In this document: in pieces, positions 7,923 through 16,420 of the stretch
How the letters are laid out: every line of letters begins with the position of its first letter
Position numbering within the stretch: position 1 is the first letter of the stretch
NCBI GenBank assembly: GCA_024225635.1
Contig: JAAEMK010001076.1
Coordinates: forward strand, 1 to 37,775
Direction of reading: 5' to 3'
DNA length: 37,775 bases
From: Desulfobacteraceae bacterium
GTDB taxonomy: Bacteria; Desulfobacterota; Desulfobacteria; Desulfobacterales; Desulfobacteraceae
Made by a program: the position numbers and the translations under genes
The notes under the pieces: model-generated
Database searches by the model: none
Told to the model about the DNA's origin: nothing
What the model saw: only the letters and a program-made list of their open reading frames with translations

Positions 7923-7938
7923 TGGCAGCAGAATTGCA
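7923..7938 (+). promoter_or_regulatory. Sigma-54 promoter of the eutB operon
   Basis: TGGCAG-CAGAA-TTGCA fits the -24/-12 consensus TGGCAC-N5-TTGCW, with the invariant GG and GC exactly 10 bases apart. The expected start is near 7950, giving a leader of about 55 bases before the GTG of eutB at 8006, whose AGGAG lies at 7993-7997. An NtrC-type activator gene lies 1.2 kb upstream, which supports the call. The rest of the 7560-8005 gap holds the repeats and palindromes listed separately. Confidence 0.8.
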
Positions 7939-8005
7939 CAGTAGACAAAAAAATCCGGATAAAGGTTTCAATCGAGGATCAACAACAATTGAAGGAGTTA
8001 TCTAA

Positions 8006-9370
8006 GTGAACCTACGAAGTAAGATCAACAACCAGATATTCACATTCAAATCGGTGACGGACGTGCTTGCCAAGGCAAACAACGAGAAATCCGGTGATGC
8101 CCTGGTGGGGCTTGCTGCCGATACCGCAACCGAGCGGGTCGCGGCAAAGCTGTGTCTCTCCAAGCTTCAGCTGAAGGATATCTACGAGAACCCCGTGATC
8201 CCCTATGAAGAGGATGAGGTTACCCGGCTCATCTATGATGATGTCAACACCACCATCTACAAGAAGATCAGCAACTGGACCGTATCCGAGCTCAGGGAAT
8301 ACATCCTGAACAGCAAAACCACCCAGAACGAACTTCTGAATCTCTCCCGGGGCCTTACCAGCGAGATGATCGCGGCGGTTGCCAAGCTCATGTCTTCCAT
8401 GGATCTTGTCTACGCATCCAAAAAAATCAAGGTTGCCGGCCACTGCAACACCACCATCGGCCTCCCCGGCACCCTGTCCTTCCGTAACCAGCCCAACCAC
8501 CCCACCGACGATGTGGAAGGTGTTCTTGCATCCCTGAAGGAGGGGCTCTCCTTTGGCTGCGGTGATGCCGTCCTGGGCCTCAACCCGGTTGAGGACAATG
8601 TCGAAAACTTCGAGCGGGTGATGATGGCCATTGTCGGGGTCAAGGAGAAGTATGAGATTCCGACCCAGTGCTGCATCCTGGCCCACGTGACCACACAGAT
8701 GCAGGCCGCCAAGAACGGAGTGCCCGTGGATCTGATGTTCCAGAGCATCGCCGGCACCGAAAGCGCCAACAAGGCCTTCGGCATCTCGGCCTCCATGCTC
8801 CAGGAGGCAAGGGAGATCGCCCTCAAGCTCGGCACATCCACCGGTCCCAACGTCATGTACTTTGAAACCGGCCAGGGCTCCGAGATCAGCCTCGACTGCC
8901 ACCACGGCGTGGACGAGATGACCCTGGAGGCCAGGACCTACGGCGTGGGCAGGCGGTATCATCCCTTCATGGTCAACAACGTGTCCGGCTTCATCGGACC
9001 CGAAACCATCTACACCGGAAAAGAGGTGCTCCGGGCCGACCTTGAAGACCTCTTCATGGGCAAGCTCCACGGACTTCCCATGGGCATCGCCCCCTGCTAC
9101 ACCAACCACATGAAGGCGGACCAGGACGACCAGGAGATGGGCACCATGCTCTGCGCCATGGCCGGGGCCAATTTCTTCATGGGTGTCAGCGGCGGTGACG
9201 ACTGCATGCTCAACTACCAGGACACAAGCTACCATGATGACGCCAGCATCAGGGAGATCCTGGGCCTGAGACCCGCTCCTGAATTTGAAAAGTGGCTTGA
9301 GAAAATGGGAATCATGGAGAACGGCAGGCTCACCGAGAGAGCCGGAGATCCTTCAATATTTGATAAATAA
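8006..9370 (+). CDS. eutB: Ethanolamine ammonia-lyase large subunit
   Basis: This 454-residue catalytic subunit (E. coli about 453) of the adenosylcobalamin-dependent lyase converts ethanolamine to acetaldehyde and ammonia inside the BMC. The sequence follows the family throughout: KVAGHCNTTIGLPGTLSFRNQPNHPTD is recognisable at ~145, SFGCGDAVLGLNPVEDN at ~178, YFETGQGSEISLDCHHG at ~285 and NFFMGVSGGDDCMLNYQDTSYHD at ~390. It starts at GTG 8006 with AGGAG 8 bases upstream. It is the first gene of the long BMC operon, transcribed from the sigma-54 promoter at 7923, and is followed 15 bases later by eutC. Confidence 0.97.
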   Translation: MNLRSKINNQIFTFKSVTDVLAKANNEKSGDALVGLAADTATERVAAKLCLSKLQLKDIYENPVIPYEEDEVTRLIYDDVNTTIYKKISNWTVSELREYILNSKTTQNELLNLSRGLTSEMIAAVAKLMSSMDLVYASKKIKVAGHCNTTIGLPGTLSFRNQPNHPTDDVEGVLASLKEGLSFGCGDAVLGLNPVEDNVENFERVMMAIVGVKEKYEIPTQCCILAHVTTQMQAAKNGVPVDLMFQSIAGTESANKAFGISASMLQEAREIALKLGTSTGPNVMYFETGQGSEISLDCHHGVDEMTLEARTYGVGRRYHPFMVNNVSGFIGPETIYTGKEVLRADLEDLFMGKLHGLPMGIAPCYTNHMKADQDDQEMGTMLCAMAGANFFMGVSGGDDCMLNYQDTSYHDDASIREILGLRPAPEFEKWLEKMGIMENGRLTERAGDPSIFDK

Positions 9371-9385
9371 GGAGACTATAAAACA

Positions 9386-10279
9386 GTGGACAACCAAATA
9401 GAGAAGGACATCGTAGAAAGCGTACTTGCCAAACTCATGGAGCAGGGAGTACTGAATCCGTCGGCAAAACCGGCACAGGCAAAGGAAGCCGCCGCCGTAA
9501 GCACAATTGATACGGACAGCGAGCCCGTCACCCTGGAGCCCATGGACACCATCGGCGTCGAGAATCCCAACAACCCCGAGGCCCTGAAGATGATGAGAAA
9601 ATCCACTCCGGCACGGATTCTCATGGGACGGGCAGGAGCCCGGCAGCGGACCGCATCCCTGCTCAACTTCCAGGCCGACCATGCCGCCGCCGTAGACGCG
9701 GTTTTCAAGGATGTGTCCGACGAGTTCCTTGAAGAGCACAACCTGTTCAAGGTCAGGACCATTGTCAAGGACAAGGACGAGTACCTCATGAAACCCGACC
9801 TTGGCAAAAAGCTCAGCGAAGAGACCAAAAAGGAGATCCTTGAAAAGGGTGAAAGGGGCAAACAGGTCCAGATCATCGTGGTGGACGGGTTGAGTTCCAC
9901 CTCCATCGAGGCCAACATCGCCGACGTCATGCCCGCCCTGATCCAGGGCCTGGAGACCCAGGGCATTTCCGTTGCAAAACCCTTCTTCATCCAGTACGGC
10001 AGGGTCGGCGTCATGGACGAAGTGGCTCCGCTCATGGCCTGTGACGTCATCGTTGAATTCATCGGCGAGCGTCCCGGCCTCATCACCGCGGACAGCATGA
10101 GCGCCTACATGGCCTACCGTCCGGACCAGAACACGGTCGAAGCGGAAAGAACGGTCATTTCAAACATTCACAGGGGCGGCACACCCCCGGCAGAGGCGGG
10201 CGCGCACCTGGCGACCGTTGTCAAAACAATGATCGATAACAAGGTAAGCGGCGTAAAGCTTGCCGAACTGATGAGATAA
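9386..10279 (+). CDS. eutC: Ethanolamine ammonia-lyase small subunit
   Basis: This 297-residue partner of EutB helps bind B12. The N-terminal helix NQIEKDIVESVLAKLMEQG followed by a disordered Ala-rich linker is a typical cargo-targeting peptide for BMC encapsulation. The core begins near residue 70 (TPARILMGRAGARQRTASLL). The family motifs IVVDGLSSTSIEAN and FIGERPGLITADSMSAYMAY are present. It starts at GTG 9386 with GGAG at 9371-9374. Length and order are as in other eutBC pairs. Confidence 0.96.
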   Translation: MDNQIEKDIVESVLAKLMEQGVLNPSAKPAQAKEAAAVSTIDTDSEPVTLEPMDTIGVENPNNPEALKMMRKSTPARILMGRAGARQRTASLLNFQADHAAAVDAVFKDVSDEFLEEHNLFKVRTIVKDKDEYLMKPDLGKKLSEETKKEILEKGERGKQVQIIVVDGLSSTSIEANIADVMPALIQGLETQGISVAKPFFIQYGRVGVMDEVAPLMACDVIVEFIGERPGLITADSMSAYMAYRPDQNTVEAERTVISNIHRGGTPPAEAGAHLATVVKTMIDNKVSGVKLAELMR

Positions 10280-10294
10280 CCGGGAGCAGCCACC

Positions 10295-11758
10295 GTGGGA
10301 ACTTCTAACCTGCAAATAGTACAGAGCGTCGGCATCGACATCGGCACCTCCACAACCCAGTTTGTGGTGAGCCGGCTCACCGTGAAAAACGTGGCCCCGG
10401 GAAGCCTGGTACCCAGGTTCGCCATTACGGACAAGGAAGTACGGTACAAGAGCGACATCCACTTCACCCCCATCGACGGCAACAACAGGGTGGATGCGGA
10501 CAAGATCTTCACCCTGATCCGGTCGGAATTCGACCGGGCCGGGGTGAGCCCGGAAACCATTGATACGGGAGCCGTGATCATCACCGGCGAGACGGCCAAG
10601 AAGGAGAACGCCAAAAGCATCTCCGCCAAGGTGGCCGGTATTGCCGGGGACTTTGTGGTGGCGACCGCCGGGGGCAAGCTTGAATCCATCATTGCCGGCA
10701 AGGGCTCGGGCGCGTCTGATCTTTCCAGGCGCGACTATGCCACCGTGGCCAACATCGACATCGGCGGCGGGACGGCCAATGTGGGGATCTTCAAAAACGG
10801 CAAGGCCCTGGATTCCTGCTGCATCAACGTTGGCGGCAGGCTTCTCCAGGTGGACCGGTCCACGGCCCAGGTCACTGCGGTGAGCGAGCCCATGAAAGCG
10901 ATCCTCGAGGACTGTGATCTCGGACTTTCACCGGGGGACACCGTCACCCGGGAACTCCTGGGCAGGATCTGCCGGCGCATGTCCACGGTGATCCTGGAAT
11001 GCCTGGGCAAGAACCGGCTCAGCCCCCTTGCGGAACGGCTCCTCATGACCGATCCCCTGCGGCTGGACTATGACATCGATACGGTGATGGTATCGGGAGG
11101 GGTGGCGGACCATGTCTATGCCCCCTCTTCTTCCATGGCGCTGCCCGATGCCACCCGGTACGGTGATATAGGTCCCCTTTTCGGCCTGGAACTCGCCCAG
11201 CTGTTCCAGGCGAGAAAGGTGCCCGTGGCAGAGCCCACGGAGACCATCCGGGCTACGGTCATAGGCGCAGGAGCCCAGACCGTGGATGTCAGCGGCAGCA
11301 CCATCCTTGCGGACGACGAGGTTCTTCCGTTCAAGAACATCCCCGTTGCCATCCCCTTTTCCGACACAATCCCCGTGGATGAAGCCGACATTGCACAGGC
11401 GGTAACCCGGAGCATCGACAACTTTTACGAGAACGACGCCCTGGACAAGATCGCCATCGGGATTACCGGCAACCAGTACTTCTCGTTCAAGGAGATCCAG
11501 GCCCTTGCCAGGGGACTCATAAAAGGGCTGGCCCCGGTGATCCGGGCGGGTTTTCCCGCCATCATCGTGCTCGAGGCGGACATCGGAAAGGTGCTGGGCC
11601 AGAGCATGAAAGCGGTGGACGGCAATATGAACATCGTCTGCGTGGACCAGCTGCTGGTCACGGAGGGCGACTATGTGGATATAGGAAAATCCATTGCAGG
11701 GGGGACGGTGGTTCCCGTGGTGATCAAGTCTTTGGTGTTTGAGACAAAACAAATTTAA
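10295..11758 (+). CDS. eutA: Ethanolamine ammonia-lyase reactivating factor EutA
   Basis: This 487-residue ATP-dependent reactivase exchanges damaged cobalamin on EutBC. It has the actin/Hsp70-like ATPase fold: VGIDIGTSTTQFVVSRL (~7-22, phosphate 1), VANIDIGGGTANVGIF (~150, phosphate 2), VMVSGGVADHVY (~265) and a C-terminal half rich in hydrophobic strands. It starts at GTG 10295 after CGGGAG. It lies after eutC here, whereas enterobacteria place eutA before eutB. Confidence 0.95.
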   Translation: MGTSNLQIVQSVGIDIGTSTTQFVVSRLTVKNVAPGSLVPRFAITDKEVRYKSDIHFTPIDGNNRVDADKIFTLIRSEFDRAGVSPETIDTGAVIITGETAKKENAKSISAKVAGIAGDFVVATAGGKLESIIAGKGSGASDLSRRDYATVANIDIGGGTANVGIFKNGKALDSCCINVGGRLLQVDRSTAQVTAVSEPMKAILEDCDLGLSPGDTVTRELLGRICRRMSTVILECLGKNRLSPLAERLLMTDPLRLDYDIDTVMVSGGVADHVYAPSSSMALPDATRYGDIGPLFGLELAQLFQARKVPVAEPTETIRATVIGAGAQTVDVSGSTILADDEVLPFKNIPVAIPFSDTIPVDEADIAQAVTRSIDNFYENDALDKIAIGITGNQYFSFKEIQALARGLIKGLAPVIRAGFPAIIVLEADIGKVLGQSMKAVDGNMNIVCVDQLLVTEGDYVDIGKSIAGGTVVPVVIKSLVFETKQI

Positions 11759-11824
11759 CGATTCGGTTCCTGCATCCGCTATCTGCTATACGATGCCGGA
11801 ACCCCTTGATTGGAGGCCAATATA

Positions 11825-12478
11825 ATGAAAGGCGATGCACTACGCGCACAAGTACTCAGTGTCAAACTCATACCCAATGTCAATCCGGCCATGGCCAAGG
11901 AGCTCAACCTCGAGGAAGGCCACAGGAGCATCGGTATCTTCACCTGTGACATCGATGATGTAGCCTATACCGCCCTGGATGACGCCACCAAAAAAGCCGT
12001 GGTTTCCGTGGCCTATGCAAAATCGTTCTACGGCGGCGCGGTCAACGCCAACACCAAGCTTGCCGGTGAGTTCATCGGAATTCTCTCCGGCCCCACCCCT
12101 GCCGAGGTCAAGAGCGGCATTGACGCGACCGTGGATTACATCGAGAACGACGCCGCCTTCTACTCGGTCAACGAAGACGACTCCATCTGCTACTACGCCC
12201 ACTGCATTTCCAGGACCGGCACCTTTCTTTCAAAAGAGGCGGGCATCCAGGAGGGCAACGCCCTGGCGTACCTGATTGCGCCTCCCATCGAAGCGGTATA
12301 CGGCCTGGATGTGGCAATGAAGGCGGCGGACGTGGAGATGGCGGCATTCTATGGCCCCCCGTCCGAGACCAACTTCGGCGGCGGTCTTCTCACCGGCAGC
12401 CAGTCGGCCTGCAAGGCGGCCTGTGACGCCTTTGCGGACGCCGTGAAGTTCGTGGCTGAAAACCCCATGAGGTACTAG
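11825..12478 (+). CDS. eutL: Tandem BMC shell protein EutL
   Basis: This 217-residue pseudohexameric BMC-T shell protein (E. coli EutL about 219) is thought to have a gated pore. It matches the family: VLSVKLIPNVNPAMAKELNL (residues 10-29), SIGIFTCDIDDVAYTALD (~36), KSFYGGAVNAN and the C-terminal ETNFGGGLLTGSQSACKAAC. The start is ATG 11825, with TTGGAGG 8 bases upstream; a TTG five codons earlier lies inside that ribosome site. One base separates its stop from the next ATG. Confidence 0.95.
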   Translation: MKGDALRAQVLSVKLIPNVNPAMAKELNLEEGHRSIGIFTCDIDDVAYTALDDATKKAVVSVAYAKSFYGGAVNANTKLAGEFIGILSGPTPAEVKSGIDATVDYIENDAAFYSVNEDDSICYYAHCISRTGTFLSKEAGIQEGNALAYLIAPPIEAVYGLDVAMKAADVEMAAFYGPPSETNFGGGLLTGSQSACKAACDAFADAVKFVAENPMRY

Positions 12479-12479
12479 G

Positions 12480-13088
12480 ATGAAGGACACAGCCCTTGGA
12501 GTCATAGAAACCTTTGGATTCGTTCCGGCAGTGGAAGCGGCGGATACCGCCGTTAAAGCCGCCAACGTGGAGATCCAGGGGTGCAGGTACGTGGGGGCGG
12601 GACTGGTATCCGTACTCATTACCGGGGACGTCAGCTCCGTCAAGGCATCAGTGGACGCCGGAAAAACGGCTGCCGAACGATTGGGACAGGTGATCTCCAC
12701 AACGGTGATCGCCCGGACCGGCGAAGGGCTTGAAACGATTCTTGTTGATGAAACGGAATCGCCGGAACAGCCTGGGCCTGAACCCGAGCCCGAGCCGACA
12801 AAGCCGGAGCCGATGCAGCCGGAGCAGCCGGAACAACCGATGCAAAAAGCCGTGTCCGGGCCTGGGGAAGCGGCAGAACCCGCCGACAATCCCCAACCGG
12901 CAGCTTCCGGGCAGACCCCAACGTCCCAGTCCAAAAAACCTTCATTGGAAACAATGAGCGTAAAAAAGCTGAGGAACCTTGCACGGACCCTGGACCCCTT
13001 CTCCATTGCCAGGAAAAAGATAAAATTTGCCCGTAAGGACGAACTGGTCAAGGCAATTTCCGACCACTACAGGCAGAAAAAGGAATAA
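12480..13088 (+). CDS. BMC-H shell protein fused to a SAP/Rho-N-like domain (EutK position)
   Basis: This 202-residue protein has an N-terminal BMC-H domain (residues ~5-88: [37 protein letters not shown]). A Pro/Glu/Gln-rich linker follows (~92-155). The basic C-terminus (~158-202) reads SVKKLRNLARTLD...FARKDELVKAISDHY. It occupies the EutK position after eutL. Classical EutK also carries a small nucleic-acid-binding C-terminal domain, but of winged-helix type. Here the LRxLAR...KxELVxAI pattern looks like a SAP/Rho N-terminal helix-extended-loop-helix. DNA or RNA binding is inferred from this resemblance only. The Gly/Ser pore and shell role are inferred from the BMC domain. Confidence 0.85.
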   Translation: MKDTALGVIETFGFVPAVEAADTAVKAANVEIQGCRYVGAGLVSVLITGDVSSVKASVDAGKTAAERLGQVISTTVIARTGEGLETILVDETESPEQPGPEPEPEPTKPEPMQPEQPEQPMQKAVSGPGEAAEPADNPQPAASGQTPTSQSKKPSLETMSVKKLRNLARTLDPFSIARKKIKFARKDELVKAISDHYRQKKE

Positions 13089-13091
13089 ACC

Positions 13092-14522
13092 ATGGTAGAT
13101 ACGGACCTATTATCCATTCAGGAAGCACGCTCCCTGGTCAGGTGCGCACGCACGGCCCTGGCCGAGTTGGCCAAGGCGGACCAGGAGCAGGTAGACGACA
13201 TTGCGGCAGCCATTGCAAGCCGGGCGGCCTCCCAGGCGGAAGCCCTGGCCAAAATGGCGGTGGAAGAGACAGGATTCGGAAAATGGGAGGACAAGCGCCA
13301 GAAAAACCTCCTTGCCAGTGAGATCGTCTGGAACCATATCAAACCCATCAGGACCATCGGCGTACTCAACGAGGATAAGGAGAAAAAGATCCTTGAAATC
13401 GCCACCCCCGCCGGGGTCATTGCCGGTTTGATTCCGTCCACGAACCCCACATCCACGGCCATCTACAAGGCGATGATCGCCCTCAAGGCCGGAAACGCCA
13501 TCGTGTTCAGCCCCCACCCCAGCGCCCTCAAGTGCATCACGGCCACCATCACCATGATCCAGGAGGTGCTCAGGGAAAAAGGGATGCCTGAAAACCTTGT
13601 CAGCGTGATGAGCTACCCCACCATCGAGGGAACCGCCGAGCTCATGAAGGTGGCGGATCTCATCCTTGCCACGGGCGGCCCGGGCATGGTCAAGGCGGCC
13701 TACAGCTCCGGCACCCCGGCCCTTGGGGTCGGTGCGGGCAACGTGCCCGTATTTGTGGAAAGAAGCGCCGACATCAACGATGCCGTCACCAAGATTTTTG
13801 CCAGCAAGACCTTTGACAACGGCACCGTGTGCGCCTCGGAGCAGGCCCTGATCACGGAAAGGGTCACGGCCGGCAAGGTGAAAGCCGCCGTGATCGCCCA
13901 GGGCGGCTACTTCCTGGAAGGGGAAGACCTCCAAAAGGTCAAGGCTGTCATGGAGCGTGGCAGCGGCGGCATGAACCCGGCCATTGTCGGAAAGGACGCC
14001 CAGACCGTCGCCAGGATGGCCGGAATCAATATTCCGGCCAACACCCGGATCATGCTGAGCGAAGAAACAGAGGTCGGCCCCAAGGTGCCCTTTTCCAAGG
14101 AGAAGCTCACCGCCCTCATGGCCTTCTATACGGTGGAAGACTGGCAGGAAGCATGTGAACTGTGCTTCAAGCTGCTCAAGAACGGCGGCCTTGGCCACTC
14201 CCTTGCCATCCACTCCAACGACAACCGGGTGGTCCGGGAGTTTGCCATGAAAAAGCCGGTCTCACGGCTTCTGGTCAACACCCCCTCCACCCACGGAGCG
14301 GTGGGCCTTAGCACCAACCTGGCCCCTTCCCTCACCCTCGGGTGCGGCGCCGTGGGCGGCAGTGCCACCTCGGACAACGTTGACACCCTTCACCTGTTCA
14401 ACATCCGGCGGGTGGCCTATGGGGTTGACACCAACGACATCGAAGCGCCCCCCGCACAGGAAAGGGAGATCGATGTCAAGCTGCTCACCGAGATGATCAT
14501 GGAGCGGTTAAAGGCAATCTAA
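13092..14522 (+). CDS. eutE: CoA-acylating acetaldehyde dehydrogenase (EutE role)
   Basis: This 476-residue enzyme oxidises acetaldehyde with NAD and CoA to acetyl-CoA in the BMC lumen. Motifs: PAGVIAGLIPSTNP (~112), GNAIVFSPHPSA, GAGNVPVFVE (~216) and the catalytic Cys in NGTVCASEQA (~247). The N-terminus begins directly in the catalytic domain, with no targeting helix. Instead the C-terminus ends in a linker and an amphipathic helix (DVKLLTEMIMERLKAI), as seen for aldehyde dehydrogenases of glycyl-radical BMCs. Sequence style is closer to those and to AdhE than to enterobacterial EutE, which suggests that the gene came from a different BMC type. Confidence 0.93.
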   Translation: MVDTDLLSIQEARSLVRCARTALAELAKADQEQVDDIAAAIASRAASQAEALAKMAVEETGFGKWEDKRQKNLLASEIVWNHIKPIRTIGVLNEDKEKKILEIATPAGVIAGLIPSTNPTSTAIYKAMIALKAGNAIVFSPHPSALKCITATITMIQEVLREKGMPENLVSVMSYPTIEGTAELMKVADLILATGGPGMVKAAYSSGTPALGVGAGNVPVFVERSADINDAVTKIFASKTFDNGTVCASEQALITERVTAGKVKAAVIAQGGYFLEGEDLQKVKAVMERGSGGMNPAIVGKDAQTVARMAGINIPANTRIMLSEETEVGPKVPFSKEKLTALMAFYTVEDWQEACELCFKLLKNGGLGHSLAIHSNDNRVVREFAMKKPVSRLLVNTPSTHGAVGLSTNLAPSLTLGCGAVGGSATSDNVDTLHLFNIRRVAYGVDTNDIEAPPAQEREIDVKLLTEMIMERLKAI

Positions 14523-14528
14523 TTTTTT

Positions 14529-14645
14529 TTGGGAGTCAGGCCCTGGCTTATTAGCTTATTGAGGCCTGCCCCTTTAATCATGCTTATATTCACACCAGGG
14601 GAGATGTAAAACTTCATGTTCTTCATGTCCTTCATGGTGAAAAAA
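14529..14645. repeat. Intergenic repeat remnants upstream of the first eutM
   Basis: This 143-base gap holds two arms resembling the GTCAGRCYTAGCTTATTG repeat (GTCAGGCCCTGGCTTATT and AGCTTATTGAGGCCTGCCCC, 14535-14573). It also holds a threefold 9-base tandem CTTCATGTT/CTTCATGTC/CTTCATGGT (14613-14639). No convincing promoter is seen, so the operon probably reads through. AGGAG at 14654 serves eutM. Confidence 0.5.
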
Positions 14646-14665
14646 TAACTCACAGGAGAAACAAT

Positions 14666-14944
14666 ATGTCATCAGACGCACTGGGAATGATCGAGACAAA
14701 GGGACTGGTTGGAGCCATTGAGGCTGCGGACGCAATGGTCAAGGCGGCCAATGTAAGGCTCATCGGAAAGCAGCAGATCGGCGCGGGCCTTGTCACCGTC
14801 ATGGTCAGGGGAGATGTTGGAGCTGTAAAGGCCGCCACCGATGCCGGAGCTGCGGCAGCAGACAGGGTGGGAGAGCTTGTCAGCATCCATGTTATTCCAA
14901 GGCCCCATTCCGACGTGGAATCCATCCTGACAGCAAAGGGATAA
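14666..14944 (+). CDS. eutM: BMC-H shell protein EutM (copy 1)
   Basis: This 92-residue hexameric shell protein is the main facet component of the Eut BMC. It has the canonical start [20 protein letters not shown], the pore-region [19 protein letters not shown] and the edge motif [14 protein letters not shown]. About 90% of residues match the second copy at 19126; differences are mostly K/R, I/V and the C-terminal tail. It is 6 bases upstream of eutT. Confidence 0.96.
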   Translation: MSSDALGMIETKGLVGAIEAADAMVKAANVRLIGKQQIGAGLVTVMVRGDVGAVKAATDAGAAAADRVGELVSIHVIPRPHSDVESILTAKG

Positions 14945-14950
14945 CCGGCC

Positions 14951-15754
14951 ATGAAAGTCATCACGGAATCGTTTCTAAGGGAGAGCTTCAGGACATCCGT
15001 TCCTGAAGCATTCCGCCTCGAGGAGGGTCAGATCATCACCCCCTCGGCCGCCCAGTTCCTGGGAGAGAAACAGGTGGCTTTGGTGAGGTTTGGCGAAAAA
15101 GCGCCCGCTTCCTCCCCTAGGTCGGAGGAAGGGAAGGCTGGGGCGGATGCCGCTGAAGCTGAAGCAAAAACATCCCAAGAGACCCCGCCGGGCTATGAAA
15201 CCCGGACCCGGTACAGATCGGCCAGTGACGGCGGCCTGTTTGAGAAAAAGCCCGAGCACATGACCCAGCTCCACGGCAAGCTGCTCGTACCCAAGGACCA
15301 TCCCAGGATTTACCTGAGGGGCAAGCTGGACTCCCTCCAGAGCTTCACCCTCCTGCTCCAGCACGGGGCCGACCAGCAGGGCCTCACCGGCCTTGTCGAG
15401 GACTTAGGCGAAATCCTGTCCTGGGAACGGGAGATATTGAAGGCCGAGGTCCTGGACCAGCCCCTGGAACAGGCGACCATCCTGGGACTCACCGATCCCG
15501 AGCTCAGGGAGCGCTCCCACAACCCGAAGAAGTTCTTCAAGACCGGGCACATCCTTCCGGCCCTTGGCATGGATCTCATGATCCTGAGGCTCAACAAGCT
15601 CAGGAGCGAGGTCCGGGAAGTTGAGCTTGCTGCGGTGAAAGCATTCAAGGGGGAGTTCCAGGTTGAAAAAACCGATATCCTCCAGGCCCTGAACAGAATG
15701 AGCAGCGCGGTCTACATCATGATGCTCAAATTCAAGGCGGGGCTGTATAAATAA
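14951..15754 (+). CDS. eutT: EutT-type corrinoid adenosyltransferase without cysteines
   Basis: This 267-residue enzyme makes adenosylcobalamin for EutBC from ATP and cob(I)alamin. The N-terminal module (~1-50; VITESFLRESF, IITPSAAQFLGEKQVALV) and the C-terminal helical core (KTDILQALNRMSSAVYIMML, ~238-258) match EutT. Length equals Salmonella EutT. The Cys-Cys-x-x-Cys metal site of Salmonella EutT is missing; the whole protein has no cysteine, and an acidic/Ala-rich linker (~52-80) precedes the core. This resembles a metal-independent EutT type known from Listeria (from memory). It also excludes the Fe(II)-dependent mechanism. Confidence 0.92.
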   Translation: MKVITESFLRESFRTSVPEAFRLEEGQIITPSAAQFLGEKQVALVRFGEKAPASSPRSEEGKAGADAAEAEAKTSQETPPGYETRTRYRSASDGGLFEKKPEHMTQLHGKLLVPKDHPRIYLRGKLDSLQSFTLLLQHGADQQGLTGLVEDLGEILSWEREILKAEVLDQPLEQATILGLTDPELRERSHNPKKFFKTGHILPALGMDLMILRLNKLRSEVREVELAAVKAFKGEFQVEKTDILQALNRMSSAVYIMMLKFKAGLYK

Positions 15755-15766
15755 CGGAGACCATTC

Positions 15767-16420
15767 ATGGACAAAACCGCAATAGAGAAAATCATCAAAC
15801 AGGTGCTGGCGGAGCTCGGAAAAACCTCCGACGCCATACCTGTGGAACTCTCTGCCAGGCATGTCCATCTGTCCCGGGCTGATATGGACACCCTCTTTGG
15901 CTTTGGCGAAAATCCGACCCCGGCCAAGGAGCTCTCCCAGCCGGGCCAGTTTTTAAGCAAGGAGAGGGTCAGGCTCATCGGCCCCAGGGGAGTGATAGAC
16001 AATGTCGCTGTTCTCGGGCCGGCAAGGCCCGAGTCCCAGGTGGAGATCTCCCTGACCGATGCACGGATTCTCGGCATCGACACCCCGGTACGCCAGTCCG
16101 GGGAGATAGAAGACACCCCTGGCATTGTCCTGTCATCCCACAAGGGCATCGTGGGACTGGACCAGGGGGTAATTGTGGCAGGACGACACATCCACATGCC
16201 CGCAAAGGATGCGGCAAGGTTCAACGTCAGGGACGGGGACCGGATCAAGGTACGCATGAACAGTTCAAGACCCGTTGTGATGGAGGATGTGCTGGTCCGG
16301 GTCAGCGACCGGTTCAACCTTGCCATGCACATCGATTTTGACGAGGGCAACGCATGCGGATGGAAACAAGGGGTGCCCGGCACCATAGTAACAAACCAGG
16401 AGAAAGTAGTTGAATTTTGA
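15767..16420 (+). CDS. pduL: Phosphotransacylase PduL (EutD role)
   Basis: This 217-residue zinc enzyme converts acetyl-CoA and phosphate to acetyl phosphate plus CoA, recycling CoA inside the BMC. Two PduL domains carry the metal-binding histidines: SARHVHLS (~29-36), GRHIHMP (~143) and MHIDFDEGNAC (~187). The N-terminal TAIEKIIKQVLAELGK is a classical encapsulation helix. It replaces the unrelated EutD of enterobacteria. Its 3' end overlaps the start of eutJ by 11 bases. Confidence 0.95.
   Translation: MDKTAIEKIIKQVLAELGKTSDAIPVELSARHVHLSRADMDTLFGFGENPTPAKELSQPGQFLSKERVRLIGPRGVIDNVAVLGPARPESQVEISLTDARILGIDTPVRQSGEIEDTPGIVLSSHKGIVGLDQGVIVAGRHIHMPAKDAARFNVRDGDRIKVRMNSSRPVVMEDVLVRVSDRFNLAMHIDFDEGNACGWKQGVPGTIVTNQEKVVEF

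Noticed and set aside
7595-8005. Plus-strand open frame of 136 codons between eutP and eutB
   Set aside because: It runs through the dispersed repeats, both palindromes and the sigma-54 promoter, has no ribosome site, and its product resembles nothing.
12773-12860. Short GAGCCGGAGC-like repeats in the BMC-H fusion gene as a CRISPR or minisatellite
   Set aside because: They are degenerate codon repeats of a Pro/Glu linker in frame with the gene.
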